Shown here piece by piece: positions 1 through 7,187 of a stretch of DNA of 64,000 nucleotides. The translations under genes were made by a program, and so were the position numbers. The stretch covers positions 392,448-456,447 of the forward strand of contig NZ_WJXZ01000014.1 in NCBI RefSeq assembly GCF_009668025.1. Reading direction: 5' to 3'. The notes under the pieces are model-generated. The model was given only the letters and a program-made list of their open reading frames with translations. It was not told the origin of the DNA and ran no database searches. Position 1 is the stretch's first letter; each line of letters begins with the position of its first letter. Source of the DNA: Larkinella terrae (GTDB taxonomy: Bacteria > Bacteroidota > Bacteroidia > Cytophagales > Spirosomataceae).

Positions 1-1
1 C

Positions 2-817
2 AAGGTTCGGGTGTGCACGAAAATCAAAGACGCCCTGAGCGACAGTCAATACATTATTCTGGCGGTTCCGGCGGCTTTTATTGGCGATGCGTTGCAGGGC
101 GTGAAACCGGAACAACTCGCCGGAAAAAGCATCATATCAGCCATTAAAGGCATGATTCCCGGTAAAAATCAGTTGGTGACCGACTGGGCCGAACAGGAGT
201 TTGGCGTTCCGGCCGATCGGGTTGCGGTGATTGCCGGGCCTTGTCACGCCGAAGAAGTGGCACTCGAAAAACAGTCCTACCTGACCATCGCTTCGCAGGA
301 TCTGGCATTTGCTTCGGAAGTGGCCCAGTTCCTCAACGGACGCTTTGTCCAGACCTCTCCGCTTGACGATATTTACGGGGTAGAATACTGCGCGGTGATG
401 AAAAACATCATTGCGCTGGCTTGTGGAATGACGCACGGTTTGGGTTACGGCGATAATTTTCAGGCGGTTTTAGTCTCCAACGCCATGCAGGAAATCCGGC
501 GGTTTGTCGACAAGGTGTATCCGATGCAACGCGACCTGAGTGCGTCGGCGTACCTGGGTGATTTGCTCGTTACGGCCTATTCGCCCTTCAGCCGGAACCG
601 GACGTTTGGGCACCTGATCGGGCGCGGCTACAACGTGCAGTCGGCACAGATGGAGATGAACATGATTGCGGAAGGGTATTACGCCGTCAAAAGCATTTAC
701 GAAATCAATCGGCAACATGGTGTCCGGATGCCGATTATGGAGATGGTGTATACGGTTTTATACGAAAAAACGTCACCGGTTCTGGCAACGAATGCGTTAA
801 AAACCGTCCTGAAATAA
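2..817 (+). CDS. gpsA: NAD(P)H-dependent glycerol-3-phosphate dehydrogenase, 3' part
   Basis: Catalyses dihydroxyacetone phosphate to sn-glycerol 3-phosphate in the cytoplasm, the entry step of phospholipid synthesis. The reading frame is open from the left window edge, so the start codon and about 60-65 residues holding the N-terminal Rossmann GxGxxG motif lie outside. A GTG at 11 is internal and is not the start. Visible family motifs are AVPAAF, IKGM, AGPCHAEEVA, GVEYCAVMKNIIALACGM with the conserved lysine, GDNFQAVLVSNAMQEIRR and the substrate-loop RNRTFGHLIGRG. The C-terminus is complete. The gene converges on the HIT gene across a GC-rich hairpin. Family assignment is very secure. Confidence 0.96.
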   Translation, partial: KVRVCTKIKDALSDSQYIILAVPAAFIGDALQGVKPEQLAGKSIISAIKGMIPGKNQLVTDWAEQEFGVPADRVAVIAGPCHAEEVALEKQSYLTIASQDLAFASEVAQFLNGRFVQTSPLDDIYGVEYCAVMKNIIALACGMTHGLGYGDNFQAVLVSNAMQEIRRFVDKVYPMQRDLSASAYLGDLLVTAYSPFSRNRTFGHLIGRGYNVQSAQMEMNMIAEGYYAVKSIYEINRQHGVRMPIMEMVYTVLYEKTSPVLATNALKTVLK

Positions 818-830
818 CGTACCCACGGTT

Positions 831-848
831 GGACGGCCGTGGCCGTCC
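831..848. terminator. GC-rich hairpin between convergent genes
   Basis: GGACGGCC and GGCCGTCC face each other across 2 bases, between the ends of gpsA and the HIT gene. It could end transcription from both sides, but neither flank has a T run, so intrinsic termination is unproven. Confidence 0.4.
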
Positions 849-849
849 A

Positions 850-1239
850 TCAGAGAAAGCTCCGGATTTTGGCGGCTATTTCCGTGAATTCTTCCGGACT
901 CAATTTCAGCTTGTTATTGAAATTCATGTCGGCCATGCTGTTCAGCGGGATCAGGTGAACGTGGGCGTGGGGCACTTCCAGGCCAACGACGGCTACGCCA
1001 ATGCGTTTACAGGGAACGGCTTTTTCGATAGCGGGCGCAATCTGTTTGGCAAACTTCATCAGTCCGGCGTACAGATCGTCGTCGAGGTCGAACAGGTAAT
1101 CGATTTCCTGCTTAGGAATGACCAGCGTGTGTCCTTTTGCGGCCGGAAAGACGTCGAGGAAGGCCAGGTAATCGTCGGTTTCGGCAATTTTATAAGCCGG
1201 AATTTCACCATTGACGATACGGGAGAAGATGGAAGGCAT
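850..1239 (-). CDS. HIT family (histidine triad) nucleotide-binding hydrolase
   Basis: A 129-residue HIT protein, the family that hydrolyses nucleoside phosphoramidates or dinucleotides in the cytoplasm. Visible: the N-terminal SIFSRIVNGEIPAYKI block, the DVFPAAKGHTLVIPK strand, and the catalytic triad HAHVHLIP near the C-terminus. The start is set at ATG 1239 (MPSIFSR), the usual family start. An in-frame ATG eight codons upstream lies in the 7-base repeat and would add residues not seen in the family. It lies downstream of greA on the same strand, separated by a perfect 27-bp inverted repeat. Physiological substrate unknown. Confidence 0.94.
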   Translation of the reverse strand: MPSIFSRIVNGEIPAYKIAETDDYLAFLDVFPAAKGHTLVIPKQEIDYLFDLDDDLYAGLMKFAKQIAPAIEKAVPCKRIGVAVVGLEVPHAHVHLIPLNSMADMNFNNKLKLSPEEFTEIAAKIRSFL

Positions 1240-1248
1240 GGGCGTTAA

Positions 1249-1328
1249 ATGAACAATGAACAATTAATAATGAACAATGAATAGTTGGTTCTCAGAAACT
1301 TTCATTGTTCATTATTAATTGTTCATTT
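1249..1328. repeat. Heptamer-built inverted repeat, perfect 27-bp arms
   Basis: The left arm (1255-1281) and right arm (1301-1327) are exact reverse complements over 27 bases with a 19-base loop. The left side reads as 7-base units ATGAACA, ATGAACA, ATTAATA, ATGAACA, ATGAATA. It fills the gap between greA and the HIT gene, both on the minus strand, and would fold as a long A/U-rich hairpin in a read-through mRNA. Confidence 0.93.
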
Positions 1329-1334
1329 AAAAAA

Positions 1335-1808
1335 CTATCGTCCAATTTCGAGTACTTCGAATTCAATGGTTCCGGCGGGTACTTTTATTTCGGTCGTGTC
1401 GCCGACTTTTTTGCCCAGCAGTCCTTTCCCGATAGGAGAACCAACAGAAATCCGGCCCAGTTTCAAATCTGCTTCTTCTTCCGAAACCAGCGTATACGTC
1501 ATCGTAGCGCCATTTTTTCGATTTTTGATCTTCACCGTCGATAAAACGGATACGAGCGAAGCGTCAATCGACGATTCGTCCAGCAGCCGGGCATTGGAAA
1601 CAATTTCTTCCATTTTGGAAATCTTCATTTCAAGCAGACCCTGGGCATCTTTTGCCGCGTCATACTCGGCATTTTCGCTCAGGTCACCCTTATCGCGCGC
1701 TTCAGCAATCTGGCGGGACATGTCGCTCCGTCCCTTGGTTTTCAGATCGTTCAGTTCGGCTTTCAGCCGGTTTAGACCTTCTTCAGTGTAATACGAAATT
1801 TTACCCAT
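1335..1808 (-). CDS. greA: Transcription elongation factor GreA
   Basis: Rescues backtracked RNA polymerase by stimulating transcript cleavage. At 157 residues it has the family's normal length: an N-terminal coiled coil (about 1-75) with the acidic tip motif ARDKGDLSENAEYDAAK, whose Asp and Glu reach the polymerase active site, then the C-terminal FKBP-like domain with VSVLSTVKI, ISVGSPIGKGLLGKKVGD and FEVLEI. The ATG at 1808 gives the classical MGKISYYTEEGL start. Upstream on the same strand are a consensus Bacteroidota promoter and a strong terminator hairpin about 100 bases before the start, so a leader or attenuator arrangement is likely. Confidence 0.97.
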   Translation of the reverse strand: MGKISYYTEEGLNRLKAELNDLKTKGRSDMSRQIAEARDKGDLSENAEYDAAKDAQGLLEMKISKMEEIVSNARLLDESSIDASLVSVLSTVKIKNRKNGATMTYTLVSEEEADLKLGRISVGSPIGKGLLGKKVGDTTEIKVPAGTIEFEVLEIGR

Positions 1809-1903
1809 GTTACATCTACTCTATAATTTTCTTTGCCTTTGGTTTCGCTGTCCCAAGACCCTACAAATCCTGCTGTGGCCGATTATCAGGGGTAACTGGC
1901 CAC

Positions 1904-1935
1904 AAAAAAGAAAAGAACGGTTCGCTGACCGTTCT
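1904..1935 (-). terminator. Intrinsic terminator inside the greA leader
   Basis: Read on the minus strand, AGAACGGT, a 6-base loop and ACCGTTCT are followed at once by a T-rich run (TTTTCTTTTTT). The hairpin lies between the predicted greA promoter (2033-2063) and the greA start (1808). No minus-strand gene upstream needs a terminator here, so it would act on the greA transcript itself or end a short leader RNA of roughly 120 bases. Confidence 0.75.
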
Positions 1936-2032
1936 CCATACAAAATCTTGTTTCTTTGTAGGAAGCGTCAGGAGCCTTTCTGCGGAATTGTATGTATAGC
2001 TGTTCGACTAACCATAGTGGAACTCAGGAAGA

Positions 2033-2063
2033 CAAAAATAACAATTCTGTGGCATTCTCCCAA
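2033..2063 (-). promoter_or_regulatory. Candidate greA leader promoter
   Basis: On the minus strand the sequence reads TTG, 20 bases, TATTTTTG. This matches the Bacteroidota sigma-ABfr type consensus (TTG / TAnnTTTG). Transcription would start near 2026 and run into the terminator at 1904-1935 before reaching greA. Confidence 0.65.
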
Positions 2064-2103
2064 TGCCCTAATCAGCAATTCGAGCAAATAACTAGTTACG
2101 GTT

Positions 2104-3030
2104 TTGAGAAGTGAATCTTTTCGTATTGTATTTATGGGCACGCCCGATTTTGCGGTGGCCAGCCTGAATAAACTGCTGGAAGACGGTTGTCAGGTTGTGG
2201 CTGTCGTAACGGCGCCCGACCGGCCTTCGGGGCGGGGGCAGCAACTGACCGAATCGCCGGTGAAACGCGCTGCGGTAGCTGCTGGCATCCCGGTTTTGCA
2301 GCCGGAAAAACTGCGCGATCCGGCATTTTTGGATAATTTGAAAAGTTACCAGGCTGATTTACAGGTAGTCGTTGCGTTTCGAATGTTACCGGAAGTGGTT
2401 TGGGCTATGCCCCGCATTGGTACGTTCAACCTGCATGCTTCGTTGCTTCCACAGTATCGGGGGGCAGCGCCCATCAACTGGGCGGTGATCAACGGTGAAA
2501 AAGAAACCGGAGCAACCACGTTCTTTATCGAAAAAGAAATCGATACCGGGCAGATGATTTTTCAGGAAACTGAGCCCATTCATCCGCATGACACCGCCGG
2601 AACCCTTCACGACCGGTTGATGGAAAAAGGCGCTGCGCTGGTCCTGAAAACCGTTCGCGCGATTGAAACGGGGGGGTATCCGCGAAAACCGCAGCCTCAG
2701 GTTGGCGAACTGAAATTGGCCCCGAAAATTCACCGGGAGACCTGCGAGATCAACTGGTTTCAATCCGCCGAAGCTGTCCGGAATTTTGTGCGGGGAATGT
2801 CGCCGTACCCAACGGCCTGGACGAAGATTAATGACAAGATTTACAAGATCTACGCCGTTTCGTTTGCCGATCATTCGCCGATTCCTGCCGAACCGGGTGA
2901 AGCCTGGTCCGATGGCAAAAAGACGTTATTGATTAAAGCGGCCGACAGCTGGCTGTCGGTGGATGAATTACAGGCCGAAGGAAAGCGGAAAATGGTAGTT
3001 GAAGAATATTTTCGGGGGAATAAAATCTGA
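2104..3030 (+). CDS. fmt: Methionyl-tRNA formyltransferase
   Basis: Formylates Met-tRNA(fMet) with 10-formyltetrahydrofolate for initiation. The 308-residue protein has the family's usual length: Rossmann start RIVFMGTPDFAV, the catalytic Asn109/His111/Asp147 set in FNLHASLLPQYRGAAPINWAV and EIDTGQM, and the C-terminal OB-like tRNA-binding domain (about 205-308, with the RGMSPYPTAW region). An upstream in-frame TAA at 2089 limits the start, and the first ATG is inside the conserved FMGTPDF motif, so TTG 2104 (or a nearby non-ATG codon) must be used. folA begins 3 bases after the stop; both enzymes depend on folates, which supports a functional pair. Confidence 0.96.
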   Translation: MRSESFRIVFMGTPDFAVASLNKLLEDGCQVVAVVTAPDRPSGRGQQLTESPVKRAAVAAGIPVLQPEKLRDPAFLDNLKSYQADLQVVVAFRMLPEVVWAMPRIGTFNLHASLLPQYRGAAPINWAVINGEKETGATTFFIEKEIDTGQMIFQETEPIHPHDTAGTLHDRLMEKGAALVLKTVRAIETGGYPRKPQPQVGELKLAPKIHRETCEINWFQSAEAVRNFVRGMSPYPTAWTKINDKIYKIYAVSFADHSPIPAEPGEAWSDGKKTLLIKAADSWLSVDELQAEGKRKMVVEEYFRGNKI

Positions 3031-3033
3031 ACA

Positions 3034-3528
3034 ATGCTGATTAGTTTAATTGCCGCAGTGGCCGAAAATGGGGTTATTGGCCAGGATAATGAGTTGGTCT
3101 GGCACCTGCCCGACGATTTTAAATATTTTAAACAAACCACCTCAGGACACCCGGTTTTGATGGGCCGGAAAACGTTCGAATCGCTCGGAAAACCGCTGCC
3201 AAACCGCCTGAACGTGGTCATTACCCGTAATCCGGCGTTTCATCCCGAAGGTGCTGTGATCGTCGATTCGCTGGAAAAAGCGATGGAGGAAGCCCGAAAA
3301 ACCGGTATTGCCGAAGCTTTTGTCATTGGCGGTGCCGAAATCTATCGCCAGGCCATTGCTTCTGCCGACCGGCTTTACCTGACCGAGGTGAAGGCTTCGT
3401 ATGAAGGCGACGCGAAATTCCCGGATTTTGATAAAACCGTCTGGCAGGAAATCAGTCGACGGCCTCACCCGGCCGATGACCGGCACGCGGTGCCCTTTGA
3501 TTTTGTGATCTGGGAGCGAAAGCCGTAG
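3034..3528 (+). CDS. folA: Dihydrofolate reductase
   Basis: Reduces dihydrofolate to tetrahydrofolate with NADPH, supplying the C1 carrier for thymidylate, purines and the Fmt reaction. The 164-residue protein shows the N-terminal MLISLIAAVAENGVIGQDNE block, the substrate-binding acidic position in WHLPDDFKYFK (Asp28 aligns with the E. coli Asp27), the NADPH motif MGRKTFESLGKPLPNR and the late FVIGGAEIYRQA motif. It sits 3 bases after fmt on the same strand, so co-transcription and translational coupling are likely. It ends 3 bases before the convergent Uma2 gene. Confidence 0.97.
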   Translation: MLISLIAAVAENGVIGQDNELVWHLPDDFKYFKQTTSGHPVLMGRKTFESLGKPLPNRLNVVITRNPAFHPEGAVIVDSLEKAMEEARKTGIAEAFVIGGAEIYRQAIASADRLYLTEVKASYEGDAKFPDFDKTVWQEISRRPHPADDRHAVPFDFVIWERKP

Positions 3529-3531
3529 CTT

Positions 3532-4143
3532 CTAGCGTAATAAACTGAGTTTAAATGTAAAACCGGGTAGAGTATCTTCGCCGGACAAGACGTTATTAAA
3601 ACCCTGAACCACCTGTACCGAACCGTCGGTTCGGTAAATCCGGACGGTTTCGGTTTTCGGATCGATCAGCCAGGCCAGGCGGCAACCGTTGTCGATGTAT
3701 TCGCGCATCTTGTCTTCCGCCATTCTCAAGACGTCGGTTTCACTCATTAGTTCAACCAGAAATTCAGGACAAAGTGGTGGAAACTTGCGCTTCTGTTCCA
3801 ATGTTAGCTGGTTCCATTGTTTCTGGCTAACCCAGGCAACATCAGGTGATCGGTCTGCGCCATTGGGTAATTTGAAACCAGTAGACGAGTCGAAAACGAG
3901 TCCCAGTTGTGTTTCGTCCGACCAGATATCTAAACGTGAAGTCAATTTAGTATTTCTACGACCTGTTTCTCCACCAGTAAGGGCCATAATCTCAATATTA
4001 CCGTTGGAATTTCTCTCAAATTTGACATCTGGATTTTCCTGACAGAAATGGTAGAATTCATCATCGGTCATGGAACGAAGACGTTCAGACAAATCTGTGC
4101 CAGACGGTAAATGCGTGATTTCAATTGGCAAGGTCAATTTCAT
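3532..4143 (-). CDS. Uma2 family (DUF820) putative endonuclease
   Basis: A 203-residue member of the Uma2/DUF820 family, which has a PD-(D/E)xK nuclease-like fold and is abundant in cyanobacteria and some Cytophagales; cellular function is not established. Visible: the N-terminal MTDDEFYHFCQENPDVKFERNS block, the DRSPDVAWVS motif with the first acidic residue, PEFLVELMSETD with the second, and a Lys/Arg-rich helix followed by CRLAWLIDPKTETVRIYR. A -7-like TATATTTG sits on the minus strand at 4166-4173, about 25 bases before the start, without a clear -33 TTG. It is a lone gene, not next to a visible partner. Confidence 0.85.
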   Translation of the reverse strand: MKLTLPIEITHLPSGTDLSERLRSMTDDEFYHFCQENPDVKFERNSNGNIEIMALTGGETGRRNTKLTSRLDIWSDETQLGLVFDSSTGFKLPNGADRSPDVAWVSQKQWNQLTLEQKRKFPPLCPEFLVELMSETDVLRMAEDKMREYIDNGCRLAWLIDPKTETVRIYRTDGSVQVVQGFNNVLSGEDTLPGFTFKLSLLR

Positions 4144-4178
4144 AAAACCCCAACAGTTGTTTAATCAAATATATCAAA

Positions 4179-6254
4179 TTATCCCTTCATAAACCGGATC
4201 ACGGCCACTTCGGCGAGCAGAAAAACCAGCGCGGCAATCACGAAGTACTTCCAGAGATTCGTGCCCAGATTCTGCTGGCGCAGTTCTTCCACAAAATCAT
4301 CGTCCTGAATGCTGTCGAAAATTTCGACGTTGGGCTGGTTGGCAAAAATCCGCCGGAGCTCATCGGGTTTATAAAATTCCATCTGCGACTCCCGGTTTCC
4401 ATGGTTGAACGCCAGCAGTTTTTCGGTTTTGTCATTCAACTGCAATTCGTAATACCCGGACGCCAGTTGCTGACCGTCGTTAAGCTGGTTACTTTTTGGC
4501 AACTCTATCAGCAACTGCTGTCCATTGACGCGCTGGACGGGAATAATTTCCAGCTTGTCGCGCTTCAGTTTATAAACCGCATTGGGTGAGGCATTGGTAA
4601 CCGGCACTTCGATGGTGTTGTCGTCGAATGAATAAGCCGTGCGCTCCGGGCGCACGCTCAGTGCGGCAATTTTGTACATAATAGGCACAAACAAAGCGTG
4701 TTGCGCCAGATTTCCGTACTCGGCACTTAATGGACTGCCAAAAATATAAACCTGTCCACTCGTCAAGCCCCCGACTCTGGATTGCGTCAGGAAGGGGACG
4801 CCATTGCGCAGGGTCAACAGCCGCTCGCCCACAACCCGCCATTGCCAGACCGGCACCGCATTCGGCAGGTTTTCGATGCCCTGTTGATTGGTTTGCTCAA
4901 AAATATCGCGGAAGAACGGATTCTGGCGGTTGGGTGCTGAAAGCGGTTGTTGCGGGGGCAGGGGAAGAGCCTGCGTCTGTAAACCGCCAACTCCCAAACC
5001 CGCAAAAAACGACGACCAGGCGGCTGCGTCCGGCGTTGGCGGGGGAATGATAGCCAGGCTACCTCCCTGGCGCACAAACCGTTCCAGTTCGCTTCGCAGC
5101 GTGCCATTGACCTGGTTGACGCCCTCCAGCACCACCAGATCAGCGGTTTTTAACTGGCCGACGTCCACGTTTTGCGCACTGAAACTCCGGCGGACAAACA
5201 AACTGTCGTTGCCGTACACATTTTCGATGTAATTGGCGTCGGTTTTCTGATCATACAAATGCAAAACCCGAATGGAAGGAGATGCCTGAATGACAAAGTA
5301 ATATTCGTTATCGAACGTAATCGGGTAATCCTCGAACGTGATACGCCCCCGTCGGAAGCCCTTCTGGGTAACATTAAAATTGAGCGTAGCCGTGGCGGTT
5401 CCTTTGCCCGGCAGGGTGACGGATGCCGTTGAGACCTGCGTCTGGTCGATAAAAAGTTTAATGGGAAAATTACGAACCGATTCCTCCCCGCTGTTGCGGA
5501 CGCGGACGTTGAGAGTGTTGTTCTGAAGCTCGCGGATGAAGGGCGTGCTGAGCCAGACCGAATCGACGAAAACGTTTTTGGTGGGCTGGGTTTCCAGCGG
5601 AACCAGAAAAAGCCGGTTGGTCGTGTCAATTTTTAGCCGGGAAAGATCACCGGCGGTACTTTTCTGAAAATCAGAAAACCAGAACAACTGATTGGGGCCG
5701 GTCGGGTTGTGCGACGCCAACAGGTTAAGTTGTCGGCGGTAGACGTCGGGTAAGGAGCGGGGCGTATGGGCAAACCGCACCGTAGTAACGCGGTCGCGCA
5801 GAGCCTCGGCGGTTCCGACGGTTTGCTCCTGGCTGCTAAAATCGTTGGTAACCAGCTGTAGCGAAGTGGCATTTCGGAACAATCCCAGAAGCTGATCCAG
5901 TTTGCTGGTGGCAATGTCCAGGTACCGCTTCTGATTGGCCTCATTCTGCATGCTGTACGAATTATCGAGATACAGGCTCGTTAACCCCGTTCGCGACAGA
6001 CCCAGTTTACTTTTGCTGGGCAGAAAAGGTTGCGCAAAGGCCAGTACCAGGCAGATGACAAATAACGTCCGGAACAGCAGAATCAGATAATGCTTCAACC
6101 GCCGGAACGACTTGGTTTCGGTCTGGACTGTACGCAGCAGGGCGACGTTGGTAAAAAATACCCGACGCGTCCGGCGAAAATTAAAGAGGTGTATGGCAAC
6201 AGGGACAGAAACCGCCAACAGCCCAAACAGAAAGGTAGGATATAGAAAACTCAT
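4179..6254 (-). CDS. BatA-domain membrane protein with extracytoplasmic VWA-like region
   Basis: The 691-residue protein opens with the BatA N-terminal pair of membrane helices (about 5-25 and 55-78) separated by the basic loop FRRTRRVFFTNVALLRTVQ, typical of aerotolerance-operon-related proteins of Bacteroidota. A large region follows: a von Willebrand A-like start (SLYLDNSYSMQNE, where the metal-ion DxSxS motif is only partly kept), then beta-rich repeats. A third helix (YFVIAALVFLLAEVAVIRF) lies at the very C-terminus. It probably takes part in envelope processes through protein contacts. No moxR or other bat genes flank it, so it is an orphan rather than part of a bat operon. Confidence 0.82.
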   Translation of the reverse strand: MSFLYPTFLFGLLAVSVPVAIHLFNFRRTRRVFFTNVALLRTVQTETKSFRRLKHYLILLFRTLFVICLVLAFAQPFLPSKSKLGLSRTGLTSLYLDNSYSMQNEANQKRYLDIATSKLDQLLGLFRNATSLQLVTNDFSSQEQTVGTAEALRDRVTTVRFAHTPRSLPDVYRRQLNLLASHNPTGPNQLFWFSDFQKSTAGDLSRLKIDTTNRLFLVPLETQPTKNVFVDSVWLSTPFIRELQNNTLNVRVRNSGEESVRNFPIKLFIDQTQVSTASVTLPGKGTATATLNFNVTQKGFRRGRITFEDYPITFDNEYYFVIQASPSIRVLHLYDQKTDANYIENVYGNDSLFVRRSFSAQNVDVGQLKTADLVVLEGVNQVNGTLRSELERFVRQGGSLAIIPPPTPDAAAWSSFFAGLGVGGLQTQALPLPPQQPLSAPNRQNPFFRDIFEQTNQQGIENLPNAVPVWQWRVVGERLLTLRNGVPFLTQSRVGGLTSGQVYIFGSPLSAEYGNLAQHALFVPIMYKIAALSVRPERTAYSFDDNTIEVPVTNASPNAVYKLKRDKLEIIPVQRVNGQQLLIELPKSNQLNDGQQLASGYYELQLNDKTEKLLAFNHGNRESQMEFYKPDELRRIFANQPNVEIFDSIQDDDFVEELRQQNLGTNLWKYFVIAALVFLLAEVAVIRFMKG

Positions 6255-6398
6255 TCAAACAGGTCGCTGTAGCGATTATTTTCTTTAATAACGGCCAAAT
6301 AAAACAATGTTGTTCTGGTTATAACGAATTTAGCAAGAATAGCATACGGATAACACCAATCGGCCACTTTTACTCGGATAAATCAGCCGAAGCCAGTT

Positions 6399-7112
6399 TT
6401 ATGCCCCGGTTTCGATGCTGTAGAAAGCCTCCTGCGTTTGTAACACATCCGTATACGTAATCGAGCCGGTTTGGTCGCCGACGGTGGTGAATTCCCGAAC
6501 GGGGGTATGCCCAACAATCTGATGCCAGCCCGGCAGATAGTCCGTCGAAGTTTCCCGTTTGTCGGCCCAGACGGGGCCCCCGGCTTCATCGTTACCGCCC
6601 CGCAGGTAACTGACGTCAAACAGGGCCGTCCGCAGCATTCGGTCTTCGTGCATTTCGTTCATCACCTTTGCCAGCTCCAGTTGATCCAGCGATTGCAAAT
6701 TTAGTTCCAGTTTTGAGCCCAAATCTCCTTTCGGCACATGCGCCAGCCAGCGATTGGATACACCGGCGTGGGTAAACAAATAGGATTCTACCTGATACGC
6801 AATTTGAAACAGTGATTGGTGCTCGGTAAACAGACCCGTCAGTGCTGCTTGCATGGAAGGCCGAAAACCGGAACAGCGGTAATGCGGGAAATGCATGTAC
6901 TGCGCGTCGTGGTTACCGATCAGCAGCACAATTTTATCGGGATGAAGCTGTTTAAGCCGGATGATTTGTTGCAGATTTTCTAAAATAACCTCATCACTTA
7001 AATCATAACTATCGGTATAGTCGCCTAAAAAGATCACTTTATCGTAACAGTCGACATCAATTCGAAGCCAATTGCCGCGCCCGTGGAGGTCAGAGACAGA
7101 AATAATTTTCAT
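6399..7112 (-). CDS. Calcineurin-like metallophosphoesterase
   Basis: A 237-residue phosphatase of the calcineurin-like family with a complete set of di-metal motifs: DLHG at the N-terminus, GDYTD, GNHD, the late THAG and GHTPV. The order and spacing are those of PPP-type and Ser/Thr phosphatase-like members. No signal peptide is visible, so it should be cytoplasmic. It lies between the BatA-like gene and the infB terminator on the same strand, so it probably has its own promoter. The substrate (phosphoprotein, nucleotide or dinucleoside polyphosphate) cannot be told from sequence. Confidence 0.9.
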   Translation of the reverse strand: MKIISVSDLHGRGNWLRIDVDCYDKVIFLGDYTDSYDLSDEVILENLQQIIRLKQLHPDKIVLLIGNHDAQYMHFPHYRCSGFRPSMQAALTGLFTEHQSLFQIAYQVESYLFTHAGVSNRWLAHVPKGDLGSKLELNLQSLDQLELAKVMNEMHEDRMLRTALFDVSYLRGGNDEAGGPVWADKRETSTDYLPGWHQIVGHTPVREFTTVGDQTGSITYTDVLQTQEAFYSIETGA

Positions 7113-7130
7113 TACCTACCAATATATTGA

Positions 7131-7168
7131 AAAAGCCTTTACTGCAAATCGCAGCAAAGGCTTTTTTA
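7131..7168 (-). terminator. Terminator of the rimP-nusA-infB operon
   Basis: A long near-perfect hairpin (AAAAGCCTTT ... AAAGGCTTTT with an inner CTGC/GCAG stem) lies 20 bases after infB. On the minus strand it is followed by TTTTTC, giving the classic intrinsic form. Confidence 0.88.
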
Positions 7169-7187
7169 TCGTGTTGCACGTACGGCG

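Noticed and set aside
1807-2091. Plus-strand open frame of 94 residues in the greA-fmt gap
   Set aside because: It overlaps the greA leader promoter and terminator, has no recognisable motif and runs opposite to greA from within its start.
3532-4143. Uma2 gene as part of a toxin-antitoxin or restriction system
   Set aside because: No partner gene is adjacent; it lies between folA and an unrelated membrane protein gene.
4179-6254. Part of a bat aerotolerance operon
   Set aside because: Only the N-terminal BatA-like domain is shared; no moxR, DUF58 or other bat genes are next to it.
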